Below, piece after piece: positions 54,801-60,960 of a DNA stretch of 64,000 nucleotides (the first letter of the stretch is position 1; each line of letters begins with the position of its first letter). The position numbers were made by a program, and so were the translations under genes. A model generated the notes under the pieces. The model saw nothing but the letters and a program-made list of their open reading frames with translations. It was not told where the DNA came from and did no database searches. The DNA comes from Aradus depressus. Lineage: Eukaryota; Arthropoda; Insecta; Hemiptera; Aradidae. The stretch lies in the NCBI GenBank assembly GCA_963662175.1, contig OY759226.1, positions 27,062,065 to 27,126,064 of the forward strand, given 5' to 3'.

Positions 54801-57800
54801 GTGAGTGCTTCCCGAAACGTTTGTAAGTGCTATTTTTTTTTGAGAAGGCAAAAAATAAATGGGAGATGTGATGCTGTGGTAATGTATTATATTTTCGATG
54901 GGCGGAAAAATGAGTACAAGTCCATTTTTGGCCAAAACAGTATTATTACATAATTCACAATGTGAAGTCAATCTCTAGAAATGGTGAGAAGAGGACAAGT
55001 CGGTAATGTCTCTCACTTAGTGTAGACCTAATTTTTTGGCAGTTAAAAAAAAAATGTGTCCAGTGGCAAAATACATTTTCTGTTCTCCTGAAAAATTGAC
55101 TTTTTTGACTTGTACTGTTATGGCCTCCCATCAAAGATATTATATACGAATTTGTTTCATTCGAATGGGTGAGGGTTGTGCGTCAGATGCAACCCAGGTT
55201 CATGTTCTTTATAAAAATTAAACAATATCGTATTGCGAAGTAATGCATATCAACAATTATCTTGGGAGAGGGTAGTGTAGGCTAGACTGGCATAGCGTGG
55301 TTGTTCTAAGCAAGGACAGGAATCCTAGCTAAGGGTGTAAACACTAGCCAATCTCAAAATATACGTTATACATTTGCGGTTTGTGTCGAAATAGGGGAAA
55401 AATAATAAGAAATTAAAACAAAGAGCTTGTTTAAAATTTATATTGTTTAATTCCTCAAAACATATATAGACATACATAAACATATATAGACATATAGTGT
55501 TCCAGTTTCGGCTTACGCCATAGTACAAGTTCAAGAGTGACATTTAAGTTTGCTAGGTTGCCATATTTGTACAATTCTCAGAGAGAGTATCTTGTCTTTC
55601 TATGGGAGTCCATTGTCCAAGGTAAACCCCGCACAGAAGAGAAGTCCAACTTTTGTCCTAACGAGAAAATCTATCTGTGGAAATATATGGGTTAAATATA
55701 AAATATATGGATTTAATCATACAGTTTAAAAAAACATACAAAAATACGAGATAAATAGAAGAAATTCAAATAAACTAAAAAAAATATATTAATAATAAAG
55801 TACATAAATAAGTAATTAGATGTATCAGTCCAACTTATATTTTTTACCACAACTAGTTTCAGCAATTTGCCATCTTCATGTGGTGAATCTTATTAGAGAA
55901 TGAGTTATCAGAGACTAGTTGGATATTTCAGTCAGTATCCAACTAGTCCCTGAGGTGTCCATTTCTTTGAATCCTTCTCTAAATAAGGTTCACCGTCTGA
56001 AGATGGCGAATTGCCGAAACTAGTTGTGGTAAAAATAAAATATAAGTTGGACTATTACTTATTTAACAAGTCCACTACATCCGCCTACTACCAAGAAATA
56101 TAAAGTACATAATGCAGATCACAATCTCAAGATAGGTGGTTCGAACCTAGGAACAGTCGTTTCAATTGATTATTTAAATTATATAAAAATATATTTTATA
56201 TTATGATATATTGGGTCACTTCGGTAATGTTTATAAAAAAATATATGGTACACCTTAAAAAAAAAAAAAAGTAATTAATTATATTCTTATTTTCTTTCAG
56301 ATTTTCCAATCGTTTCATCGTTTCCTCACTACATGTTCGCCGATTCGGCAGTAACTGATAGGATAGAAGGTTTGTCACCTGACTGGCATAAACATGGATC
56401 CGCCATTCTCCTGGAACCTGTAAGTAGAGCACAATATATATATATTATTTTTTTTAATACGGAAGAAATATGGAGCAGAGGTACAGAGAGAATGGTGGGA
56501 ACAGGCCACTGTCATAGGAGTGGGGAGCAGTTACTTTTGTCATTCTTTTCTATTTAATAAGGGCTTAATCGCCGATATTTTTTTAAAATCCATTTCACTA
56601 TATTATAAAACTAGCAGTAATACCCGGCGTTGCCCGGGGAACTTTGACTTTTTTTTCCTAATATCTCTCGTTCGAATCCTATTCAATTCTTCAACAGTAC
56701 ATTCATGATGTTATATTTTTCAATTATTTAATTGAAATAAGGCTTATAGTCCTTCAACGGCAGACACTCCAGCTAGTATCTGCTTTGCAGCGGTGGTTAA
56801 CCCACCTGCTATGTGTTTAAGACCCGTGGGCACTACAGCTAATACGTACTTAGGCAGGCTGGGTACCACAGCTAGTACGTAGTTAGGAACACTGGGAACC
56901 TTAGCTAGTAAGTGCTTAAGACCGTTGGGGGTGATTCCTTAAAAAAATTCGGTTAAGTTGATTTAACCAAGAACATACACAATTTTACGAAATACCAAGA
57001 AACCCACATCTTTAGAGTTCTGAGCTCCCAACTTCTTCACAGTGCGCTGATGGCTTGGAATGATCACAGTACACTTAACTCATTTTGGCCATTTTTCGAC
57101 TTAACAACTTATTCCCTGTGACCATAGATATATGATGAAGGTTGACAAAATAGGTTTTCTTTTATTATTTTATAGGTTTATTAATCCCGAATTATTGTTT
57201 ACTATTCAGTTAAATAGTTAATTTAAATTATTTTTATTGTTTTTTTGTTTGGTTTTTACTTTTATTATTTATTTTTATTGTTTCTCTAGACGACTGGTAT
57301 TCCTTTCACTGCATGGGCCAGAAGTCAAAGCAGTCTTTATATTCATGATATGAAGGGTTTTCCAAGATTGAAAAAATTCACCAACATGCCAATACCCATG
57401 TTTTGGCTGGAATATGTAAGTTTACGTGTACTTTTTTATTTTATTTATCTTTTAAAATGTATTTATAGTTATATCTAAGGTCCATTTTGTATTAATACAA
57501 AAAGGCGCACGTACAGTTTCAGTGACAATCTAAACTAACACTACTAATTGACGTGGATGCTATGGTTACAGATCAACCACTGTATTTTCTAGATAATTAG
57601 TTATTGTGACTCATGCCCGGGCTTTAACTACAAGGTCATATCACCTACTACCAGAGCGCTCTTTTGTCACTGTTGGACATGAGCCCGACTCTAGTGTGAA
57701 AGCCCTACATTTCGCCTACCCTAAATTTTTATTCGCTTAGGGTAGGGTTTTTTAACGAATACCTGACATCGTACACCCTTGGGACCATCGCTTAACGTCC

Positions 57801-59356
57801 TATCCGAAGGACGGCGTGCTCAAGGTTTATTCATCTCCTATATATATTTTTTTTTAGCTGTTTTTCAATGTTTGTATTACACACAAAGATAACATGCTCG
57901 TCTATTGTGCTCAATATCACGGGTTCATAGGTTTTTCTTCTAGGAATTAACAAAAACTTTCAAAAAACACGCCTTAAGATGGGGGCGTTAAGCGATATCA
58001 GATACTTGTCAAAGATCCCTACCCCCAAACTAAACCTGGTTAGGCAACATTGAGAATTTCCACTGCAGAGTCTGGCTCATGTCGACGAGAGGCCGCAAAA
58101 AGCGCTCTCAAAGTAAGCGATGTATAGGTAAAGCCTTGGTATGAGTTACAAATACAAACTAGTGTTTATTACAATTATTAACTTTCCTTCTTTGTGCAAT
58201 TTTAGTCATATTTTTAACAATACAATTGCCTATTTACAATTGAATATATGTTATATGTTAAACATTGCTTCTGTCTATCAGAATCTTCCATAATAATAAA
58301 TTTACCTGAACACTTTTATAATTGTTTGGTAGCAGCCATGAGAAATCATCTGTTCTGTCTCGATATAAATACAATATTAAATTCTAAATACAACTCCCTC
58401 TACCGATTGGTCAGTGCTTTAGGGTCTCAGGAAAGCTATCTTTCATTAAACTGCCATATTGAAAAACTCCGACTTCTAGCTCAAATTCGTCTGCACAATA
58501 GCAATAGAAATTTTAGAATATTATTTAGAGGGCTTAGATATGAGTTTTGTCCAGAAAGTGTGCAGGCTCTGTACCTCATACACCTTGTGTTCAATTGTCC
58601 CTCCTTGTGTATCCCCAGGCAAACATTTCTCTACAATTATCTCACCAATAGACCAGAATATTACTCAGAAACATTTGTGCATATTTTAAATAATTTAGAA
58701 GTTAGAAAAATTAACAATTTATTTTTATTTTTTACTGTTGCTTTGAAAATAAAGAATAATTTAATTTAGTTCAATTTGTTACATGTAAGATGGATATATA
58801 TATTTTTTATTATTTTTTATTTATTTATTCATTTTCATGTCTTATCTTGTTTTATATAATTTTCTAATTGTTTATTTTATCCTCTTACTATTTATTTTGG
58901 AGAGAGAGAGAGAGAGAAAAAAAACCACGCGTCCCGCAACGCACACCGGTTTTTTTAAATAGGCAAAACTATTATTAGGAGAAGTGATGCTGTGATAAAC
59001 ATGTTATATAATAAATAATGATTGGCAACATTTTAAAATAAAACATTGCCTCAAGCGGTTGTATATTATTAACCAATCGAATGATTATATCTTATAATTA
59101 TATTTTTTAATTTATTTTTTTTCAGAAACAAGTTGGTCTACCCAACTACATAACCTACCTCATGTATCTTGTAGTTAACATTCTCCCAGTGACACAATTC
59201 TACATGAGTTTAGCCATGGTAATCACAGCGTTCATCATATTTACAGTGATTGCATCGAAAATATTTACAACTTACACCACCCCAAAAAGAGGATCATATT
59301 CATCTGTAAATACATTATCCACAAATACAACAACAAGAAGTGATTCACAAACATAA
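42453..59356 (+). CDS. CD36 / class B scavenger receptor family gene, nine exons visible (partial)
   Basis: Nine exons join to 488 codons plus a stop: 42453-42544, 43689-43852, 44973-45114, 45913-46113, 48423-48663, 52642-52794, 56301-56419, 57290-57415, 59126-59356. The N-terminal hydrophobic segment (residues about 3-21, LLFLILGSILALTGIVTLV) and the C-terminal one (about 423-455) match the two membrane anchors of CD36 proteins, with a large extracellular domain between. Family marks include FxxTNG near residue 60, VGPFVF, NENGTMTY, and SPCY before the C-terminal half. Seven N-glycosylation sequons lie in the lumenal part. Family members bind or carry lipids, lipoproteins or pheromones; which role applies here is unknown. 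The first visible exon begins in phase 1, so an upstream start exon is missing. The length otherwise fits the 500-550-residue family. Introns hold mobile elements. Confidence 0.92.
42745..42840. repeat. TA microsatellite in intron
   Basis: Uninterrupted (TA)n of about 60 bp (42,780-42,839) with weaker TA upstream. It lies in the first visible intron. Confidence 0.95.
42870..43030 (-). repeat. family B fragment, reverse
   Basis: GGATGTTATGTAATCGGACA and AGTTTTCACTGAAAGTTCAT mark a reversed 3' end; TGCTGTCGATGTGTGTG follows. Confidence 0.55.
43193..43450 (+). pseudogene. LINE ORF C-terminal tail in intron
   Basis: The plus strand reads KIIRLGRLRWAGHVARM, then GEHEIPRKTMSDRL and GRPKMRWQDG, and in another frame ARSLLGVRHWRAAAQNRDNW. 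RLRWAGHVxRM and GRPxxRWxD then WR(A)xAxDRxxWR are the standard tail of several insect non-LTR families. One frameshift lies near 43,330. It does not belong to the CD36 gene. Confidence 0.75.
43450..43590 (-). repeat. family B fragment, reverse
   Basis: GCGAATTCGGCCAAGGGAAA and AATCACTTTGATGTAATG. Confidence 0.5.
43689..43852 (+). CDS. CD36-family exon b
   Basis: 164 bp, phase 0 in and phase 2 out. It codes for RLRMVRGLPAFDWWETPPDE and then YVFNITNGDAFLNGQ, EVGPFVF, ending in the first two bases of an Arg codon. The W(W)ETPP and VGPFVF(R) blocks are the CD36 consensus around the first strand of the extracellular domain. Acceptor TTTGTCAG, donor AG|GTATTT. Confidence 0.92.
43915..44420 (-). 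pseudogene. LINE ORF2 3' region in intron, minus strand
   Basis: Minus strand: RQLTRVLRGNGPFNRYLYTV and DSPTCDRCGEEDETAAQLYR. A tail NxxLYxx...(D)SP.C.RCG.EDET..H..C marks the zinc-knuckle end of many non-LTR ORF2s. Here the downstream H and C are degraded. Beyond the stop a frame continues to RRILEGGPREHSRFI, then 3' UTR. Confidence 0.7.
44549..44785 (-). repeat. SINE-A, minus, head lost
   Basis: Minus-strand body from TATTGTGACCCATGCTCG to CCATCCGAAGGAAGGCATG. A short (TA)n tract follows at about 44,788-44,810. Confidence 0.8.
44973..45114 (+). CDS. CD36-family exon c
   Basis: 142 bp; the first base completes the split Arg codon. It codes for EKLYHTNVHFNENGTMTYTA, AIFLPEMNTLSLNDTI and IVANLAAL. 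The N(x)NGTxTY turn is a family hallmark. Acceptor GTTTAAG is weak; donor TTTG|GTAAGG is good. Next intron phase 0. Confidence 0.9.
45115..45912. other. intron, no repeat recognised
   Basis: AT-rich intron between CD36-family exons c and d. The frame at 45,573-45,791 is low complexity. Confidence 0.6.
45913..46113 (+). CDS. CD36-family exon d
   Basis: 201 bp in phase 0, 67 codons: GIPSYMWDANFVTRIGLNIL, PFIPITVNNYFWNFTDPLMN and YLVPEENMGILHQ. The VxxYxWxxxDPL arrangement (here TVNNYFWNFTDPL) is characteristic of CD36 proteins. Acceptor TTTTTCAG, donor CAG|GTGAGA. Confidence 0.95.
46312..46900 (+). repeat. family B, near full length, in intron
   Basis: Starts AATCACCGTCTATGTACTTC (degenerate 5' palindrome) and ends ATTACATAACTTCCCCCAT. 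Three internal sub-repeats each contain a TTCATT..CATCAG/CGGCAGTTATT-like phrase, the clearest internal periodicity of the family. Confidence 0.75.
46901..47450. other. intron sequence, no recognised feature
   Basis: AT-rich intronic sequence in the largest part of the CD36-family intron d/e. Confidence 0.45.
47455..47770 (-). repeat. family B fragment, reverse
   Basis: GCTGTCGATGTGTGTATCTG, then GTCGATTGGTTTTGGAGGGA and a degenerate 5' end. Contains the AACTTAATTGAATTATTTGC phrase. Confidence 0.55.
47771..48422. other. intron, no recognised feature
   Basis: AT-rich intronic sequence up to the acceptor TTTTTTCCAG (48,413-48,422). Confidence 0.6.
48423..48663 (+). CDS. CD36-family exon e, with two conserved cysteines
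   Basis: 241 bp, 80 codons plus one base. It codes for IYRDFSDEVTVFVGPKSGSE, WRGGTGLGKWDNDSCDSVQG and WYLRKTICRAVPLSYS. The (D/N)xC and (D/T)ICR(A/S) cysteines correspond to the first and second disulphide-forming cysteines of CD36 (human C243, C272). Donor TCGA|GTAAGT is strong. A conceptual read-through frame to 48,911 is only an artefact of the intron. Confidence 0.93.
48900..49690 (-). pseudogene. jockey-like LINE ORF2: endonuclease C-terminus and linker
   Basis: The minus strand carries NMTTFLQRGTTSTREQRLSG, TISSDHSPVLFELASKALTR and then AMYNQLRGILSAELFKKTQ-like and RLAARDNSLWMAIKRLLGR-like sequence. SSDHxPV(L/V)FE is the endonuclease active-site C-terminal motif, and the (L)RGxLSxELFxxxQxRxxxYI linker leads toward the reverse transcriptase, which is absent. 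Several frame changes occur. It lies in the intron between exons e and f. Confidence 0.8.
49780..49995 (-). pseudogene. Tc1-like transposase C-terminus
   Basis: Minus strand: ELEQTLLEEWERMPKEDIR, with the C-terminal GGRY phrase just before 49,810. LLxEWExIPxExIRxLIxSMP, then the GGHT(R/Y)Y end, is the C-terminal helix of Tc1 transposases. It is frameshifted, so only a remnant. It might come from the same family as the central piece at 34,450-34,720. Confidence 0.7.
50030..50135 (-). repeat. family B fragment, reverse
   Basis: AATTTCATTTGTAAATTCTA and ATTGCCGACATAATGAATGT. Confidence 0.45.
50130..50685 (+). pseudogene. jockey-like LINE 3' end in intron
   Basis: Plus strand: RIHNRRYGLLHRLLGPKSK, YKTIIRPIWTYGLELW and, after a stop, FQSKLLRRFVNAPFYVTNKV. 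KxxIRPIWTYGxELW and QxKxLRxFVNAP(F)YV are the C-terminal ORF2 motifs of jockey-like LINEs. The 3' end carries repeated ATAAATAAAT at about 50,660-50,690. Confidence 0.75.
50825..50935 (+). repeat. family B fragment
   Basis: TTGATATATTCAATACATCGG and TTTGGCCAATTTGACTGAAT. Confidence 0.5.
50936..51139. other. no recognised feature
   Basis: AT-rich intronic sequence with a T run at about 50,943-50,953. Confidence 0.35.
51140..51270 (-). repeat. family B fragment, reverse
   Basis: GAAGTTATATAATTGGCCAAA and AATTCAATATTAAATTTTAAC. Confidence 0.5.
51271..51923. other. intron sequence, no recognised feature
   Basis: No known repeat, apart from a loosely direct repeat around 51,270-51,440 containing GTCGAGATGCC-like phrases. 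Confidence 0.35.
51924..52188 (+). repeat. SINE-A, internally shortened, AACTA tail type
   Basis: Head TGGTAGCTCAGAGGTAGCGT with B box AGTTCGAAACCC, central block, a deletion of the CCTGTACGATGTCAGG segment, and the tail GAGTCACTATAACTAACTA. Located in the intron between exons e and f. Confidence 0.88.
52403..52592 (-). repeat. SINE-A, minus, diverged
   Basis: Minus body from CTACGAGGTCTGACATGAGC to GCTATCAGCGCCCC. It pairs with the plus-strand copy 200 bp upstream. Confidence 0.75.
52642..52794 (+). CDS. CD36-family exon f, with the third conserved cysteine and SPC
   Basis: 153 bp; the split Arg codon precedes DIEVRGMAGYRFDLPNTTFA, then NDTQEECYRQDRFPILPSGL and VDVSPCYY. The GxxGYRF(D/V)LP and VDVSPC blocks are CD36 hallmarks. 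Where most relatives have a C-x-C pair and a separate C before the G(x)(L/M)DxSPC block, this protein has ECYRQ and ILPSG. Acceptor TTCGTAG, donor TACA|GTAAGT. Confidence 0.92.
52795..53029. other. intron, no recognised feature
   Basis: A T-rich stretch (53,010-53,030) leads into the LINE fragment. Confidence 0.4.
53030..53580 (-). pseudogene. jockey-like LINE 3' end in intron
   Basis: Minus strand: NVPYYVSNKTLHTDLNAPFI, AKSKYKKLFSLLNSHNNPLV and QSTILPQRRLKCQWPRD. It is closely related to the 27,341-28,000 and 25,225-25,825 copies. The 3' UTR with TTAGCACATTTGTTTGTTG is shared. Frame breaks present. Confidence 0.8.
53581..54500. other. intron, no recognised feature
   Basis: AT-rich, with T runs at about 53,866-53,876 and 53,917-53,927. 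Confidence 0.5.
54501..54868. repeat. fold-back MITE, about 175-bp arms
   Basis: A nearly perfect palindrome: left arm CTTCTCCCATTAATTTTTTG to about 54,675; right arm from TGACTAAGTGTTTAAATA (54,684) to CAAAAAATAAATGGGAGA at 54,868. The loop is CAATTTTT (54,676-54,683). Arms share TCTGTCAATCAG and GTTAACCTAAAGAACACA. No duplication was firmly identified. It lies inside the CD36-family intron f/g and so would form a long hairpin in that transcript. Confidence 0.9.
54869..55483. other. intron, no recognised feature
   Basis: The frame at 55,036-55,221 contains MASHQRYYIRICFIRMGEG, unplaced. Confidence 0.3.
55484..55583 (-). repeat. repeat pair member, possible Penelope-like end
   Basis: Minus strand: TTGAACTTGTACTATGGCGT, then AAGCCGAAACTGGAACAC. 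Diverged relative of 32,999-33,112 with the same order of elements. Confidence 0.35.
55800..56065. repeat. fold-back MITE in intron
   Basis: Outer arms AGTCCAACTTATATTTTTTA (55,827) and its inverse ATAAAATATAAGTTGGACT (to 56,053), then CCACAACTAGTTTCAGCAAT against ATTGCCGAAACTAGTTGTGG. An inner stem pairs GACTAGTTGGATA with TATCCAACTAGTC. The whole is a hairpin of about 265 nt. The flanking phrase AATAAGTAAT appears on both sides in inverted form. Confidence 0.85.
56066..56300. other. intron end
   Basis: AT-rich. The acceptor TTTCTTTCAG ends the intron at 56,300. Confidence 0.5.
56301..56419 (+). CDS. CD36-family exon g
   Basis: 119 bp; A from exon f completes an Asn codon, then FPIVSSFPHYMFADSAVTDR, IEGLSPDWHKHGSAILLEP. 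SxPHxxxAD and (I/V)EGLxPxxxxHG are the C-terminal CD36 blocks. Donor CCT|GTAAGT, phase 0. Confidence 0.95.
56420..56770. other. intron, with a dispersed GC-rich repeat phrase
   Basis: ACTAGCAGTAATACCCGGCG followed by TTGCCCGGGG at about 56,611-56,640 is a phrase seen widely in arthropod repeats. No second copy is in the window. Confidence 0.35.
56771..56935. repeat. 33-bp minisatellite, five units
   Basis: Units start at 56,771, 56,804, 56,837, 56,870 and 56,903 (33 bp each, 3 x 11 codons). Units begin AGCTAGTATCTGCTTTG, ACCTGCTATGTG, AGCTAATACGTAC, AGCTAGTACGTAG and AGCTAGTAAGTGC. Read on the minus strand, each unit encodes an 11-residue repeat such as VPSVPNYVLAV without stops between units. 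Divergence between neighbours is high. Confidence 0.9.
56936..57289. other. intron, no recognised feature
   Basis: AT-rich up to the acceptor TTTCTCTAG at 57,289. Confidence 0.5.
57290..57415 (+). CDS. CD36-family exon h
   Basis: 126 bp in phase 0: TTGIPFTAWARSQSSLYIHD, MKGFPRLKKFTNMPIPMFWL, EY. The (V/T)TGxPxxAxxRxQxxxxI and (P/F)xFWxE blocks place it just before the last lumenal segment. Donor TAT|GTAAGT. Confidence 0.95.
57416..57596. other. intron, no recognised feature
   Basis: AT-rich. Confidence 0.4.
57597..57830 (-). repeat. SINE-A, minus, head lost, AACTA tail type
   Basis: Minus body from TAGTTATTGTGACTCATGCC to the central block and ACGGCGTGCTCAAGG. Confidence 0.85.
57964..58152 (+). 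repeat. SINE-A, plus, highly diverged
   Basis: Degenerate central block (GGGGGCGTTAAGCGATATC) and 3' body, ending TATGAGTTACAAATAC. In the same intron as the previous minus copy. Confidence 0.65.
58248..58769 (+). pseudogene. probable LINE ORF2 3' end, open frame in intron
   Basis: An uninterrupted 173-codon frame: FLYNYLTNRPEYYSETFVHI near the end, and ESYLSLNCHIEKLRLLAQIR followed by LRYEFCPESVQALYLIHLVF, NCPSLCIPRQTFLYNYL. A C..(E).....HLVF(N)CP....R..FL pattern resembles the zinc-knuckle tail of insect non-LTR ORF2. The expected second cysteine pair is not intact. Long, open and in the plus direction, so it could be a recent insertion or an unrelated ORF. I lean toward a retroelement fragment. 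Confidence 0.5.
58880..58925. repeat. GA microsatellite
   Basis: GAGAGAGAGAGAGAGA, then an A run, about 58,899-58,924. Confidence 0.85.
58962..59001. repeat. fragment related to the 54,501 fold-back MITE
   Basis: GGCAAAACTATTATTAGGAG and GAAGTGATGCTGTGATAA resemble the terminal part of the arms at 54,850-54,885. Confidence 0.5.
59126..59356 (+). CDS. CD36-family exon i, C-terminal membrane anchor and stop
   Basis: 231 bp including TAA at 59,354-59,356. It codes for KQVGLPNYITYLMYLVVNIL, PVTQFYMSLAMVITAFIIFT and VIASKIFTTY, a single hydrophobic anchor, then a short Thr/Ser-rich cytoplasmic tail of about 28 residues (ending TTTRSDSQT). Acceptor TTTTTTTTCAG. The poly-A signal candidates are AATAAA at 59,356 (overlapping the stop, probably too early) and at 59,688. 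Confidence 0.93.
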   Translation, partial: KQVGLPNYITYLMYLVVNILPVTQFYMSLAMVITAFIIFTVIASKIFTTYTTPKRGSYSSVNTLSTNTTTRSDSQT

Positions 59357-59687
59357 ATAAAAAAAATATGTATATAGAAATATTTATTGAAATTTAAACA
59401 TTTCATCGGAAAATTGAAATGTTATTTAGAGCAAAATACCAATGATTTTTATAGTTAAATTTTCTAATTTCTGTAAATATTATTTTGAAGGTGTACATAA
59501 AAATAGATAAGTTCCTAAAAGGAAAAACTTTGTACATTATATTTATATATTAGTTTTTCAAAAAAAAAAAAAAAAAAATGAAAACTATTGATAATTATTA
59601 GGAACAATACGGAAAAGACTGTGATTACTTAGAATTTTGATACATTTTTGAAGTCTAGGTAGAATATTCAATAACGACTTGTAAAAT

Positions 59688-59693
59688 AATAAA
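59688..59693 (+). promoter_or_regulatory. candidate polyadenylation signal
   Basis: AATAAA about 330 bp after the stop codon. It is the better-placed of two candidates, but AT-rich sequence makes such hexamers common. Confidence 0.4.
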
Positions 59694-59922
59694 AACTGTA
59701 AAAAATATAAAAAATATACGATTCAACGAGAAAATGTGTAAATGATTTTGTAGAATATATATATTTTTTTAAAGAAAATTATTTTACATACTAAATGACA
59801 TAAAGTGGATAACAGTAATATATGTGTATTTTTTTTAGTTATTTTAGCACATAAGATGAATTAAAAATCACATTACAGGGGATATAGCAGTACCAAATAT
59901 CACATCACTGTGTTATGTCAGA

Positions 59923-59991
59923 TCACCAAGAACTTCCAGGATTTTGTTATAATCTGCTTGCTGTGACGCCCCATTATACTTTGATTTGATA
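59923..59991 (-). CDS. candidate terminal exon, minus strand, unassigned
   Basis: The minus strand reads YNGASQQADYNKILEVLGDL, T, then stop TAA at 59,920-59,922. A frame-compatible acceptor would be AAATCAAAG just before TATAATGGGG (phase 0), but it has almost no pyrimidine tract. The amino-acid composition looks protein-like, and it could pair with the exon at 60,392-60,580 in phase. I do not recognise the protein. If the acceptor is not used, this is only a chance frame. Confidence 0.25.
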
Positions 59992-60391
59992 TTTTACACC
60001 CTTAAATGTGTTGTTAACCCATGAATATATAACTTGTAAAAATAGATGTTTATTTTTAGAAATTTACTCACTCAAAACATTTTGAGTAATATACCCGAGA
60101 GAAACTTTCTTTTTTCAACTGCTCTAAATTTTTCTTGCATTTAAGCCTCTAAAATGCAATCGTGGACCACATTTAATTCCATGTTAGAACGTGTGGGCGG
60201 CAGAGTTTGCGGATGCTATATCGCCATTGACCCATTTTAAAAGTTTCGATATTTTTAATTTATATTTTGTACAATTTTTTGAACATCTTAACATATTTTT
60301 TTCGTAAATCGAAGATACCATTGACACTGCGTCAGAGTACAATCAGTCGTCATTATAAGTCCAATACTAATAAGTAAATTTTACTTACAGT

Positions 60392-60580
60392 CATGATTTC
60401 TGGGTCCTGATCGTCTATTAAGAGAGCGTAAATTTTATATTTATCCATCATTTGTAAATAAACTAGATTACTATGTTCATCTAGCAAAGTTACCAAAGGT
60501 CGACCTCTAGAAAAGCCTTTCTGAAGAAGCCATTTTTTATTAGTCAGGGTAAATAATAAATAAATGAGAAGAAGTTGCAT
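60392..60580 (-). CDS. candidate exon with strong splice donor, minus strand, unassigned
   Basis: The frame from an ATG at 60,580 reads MQLLLIYLLFTLTNKK, then KGFSRGRPLVTLLDEHSNLV and YALLIDDQDPEIMT, followed by the perfect donor ACT|GTAAGTAA on the minus strand. Alternatively the exon begins later, after a CTGACTAAT branch-point-like motif and TTCTTCAG, at KGFSRGRPL (about 60,531). The soluble, mixed-charge sequence looks coding. I cannot assign a family. The direction is convergent with the CD36 gene. Confidence 0.4.
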
Positions 60581-60737
60581 TCTTAAATGTGTGTTCTTTG
60601 GATAAATTTTTCTATTTGCGCAGATTGTAAAAATATTGTATTCAATTGGAGTAAGTATATTTAAATTTTAAGAAGCTCATCAATTTATCTCAGGTGATAA
60701 GTAAAAGGGACGAAAATTACAACCATATAAATAAAAG
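60581..60737. other. no recognised feature
   Basis: AT-rich. Confidence 0.35.
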
Positions 60738-60960
60738 ATGTTGTCTTCCCACTGTTTTATTTGCAACCTGAACCGGTTTTCAATGCAACAGCGTCAACAT
60801 CAGTGGCACATCCCCTCCGTACAGTATAGAGGCTAAAGGAATACTAGCCAGTATACAAATTATTAGCCTCTACACTGTATGGGTAATATGTTTTACTGAT
60901 GATGACAGCTGTTGCATGAAAATTGGTTCTGTTCGCAAATGAAGCAGTTGAAAGACAACG
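60738..60960. repeat. fold-back hairpin element
   Basis: Arms GTTGTCTTCCCACTGTTTTA and its imperfect inverse AAGCAGTTGAAAGACAAC, TGCAACCTGAACCGGTTTTC against AAAATTGGTTCTGTTCGCA, ending in an inner stem TATAGAGGCTAA / TTAGCCTCTA. No duplication identified. Confidence 0.75.
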
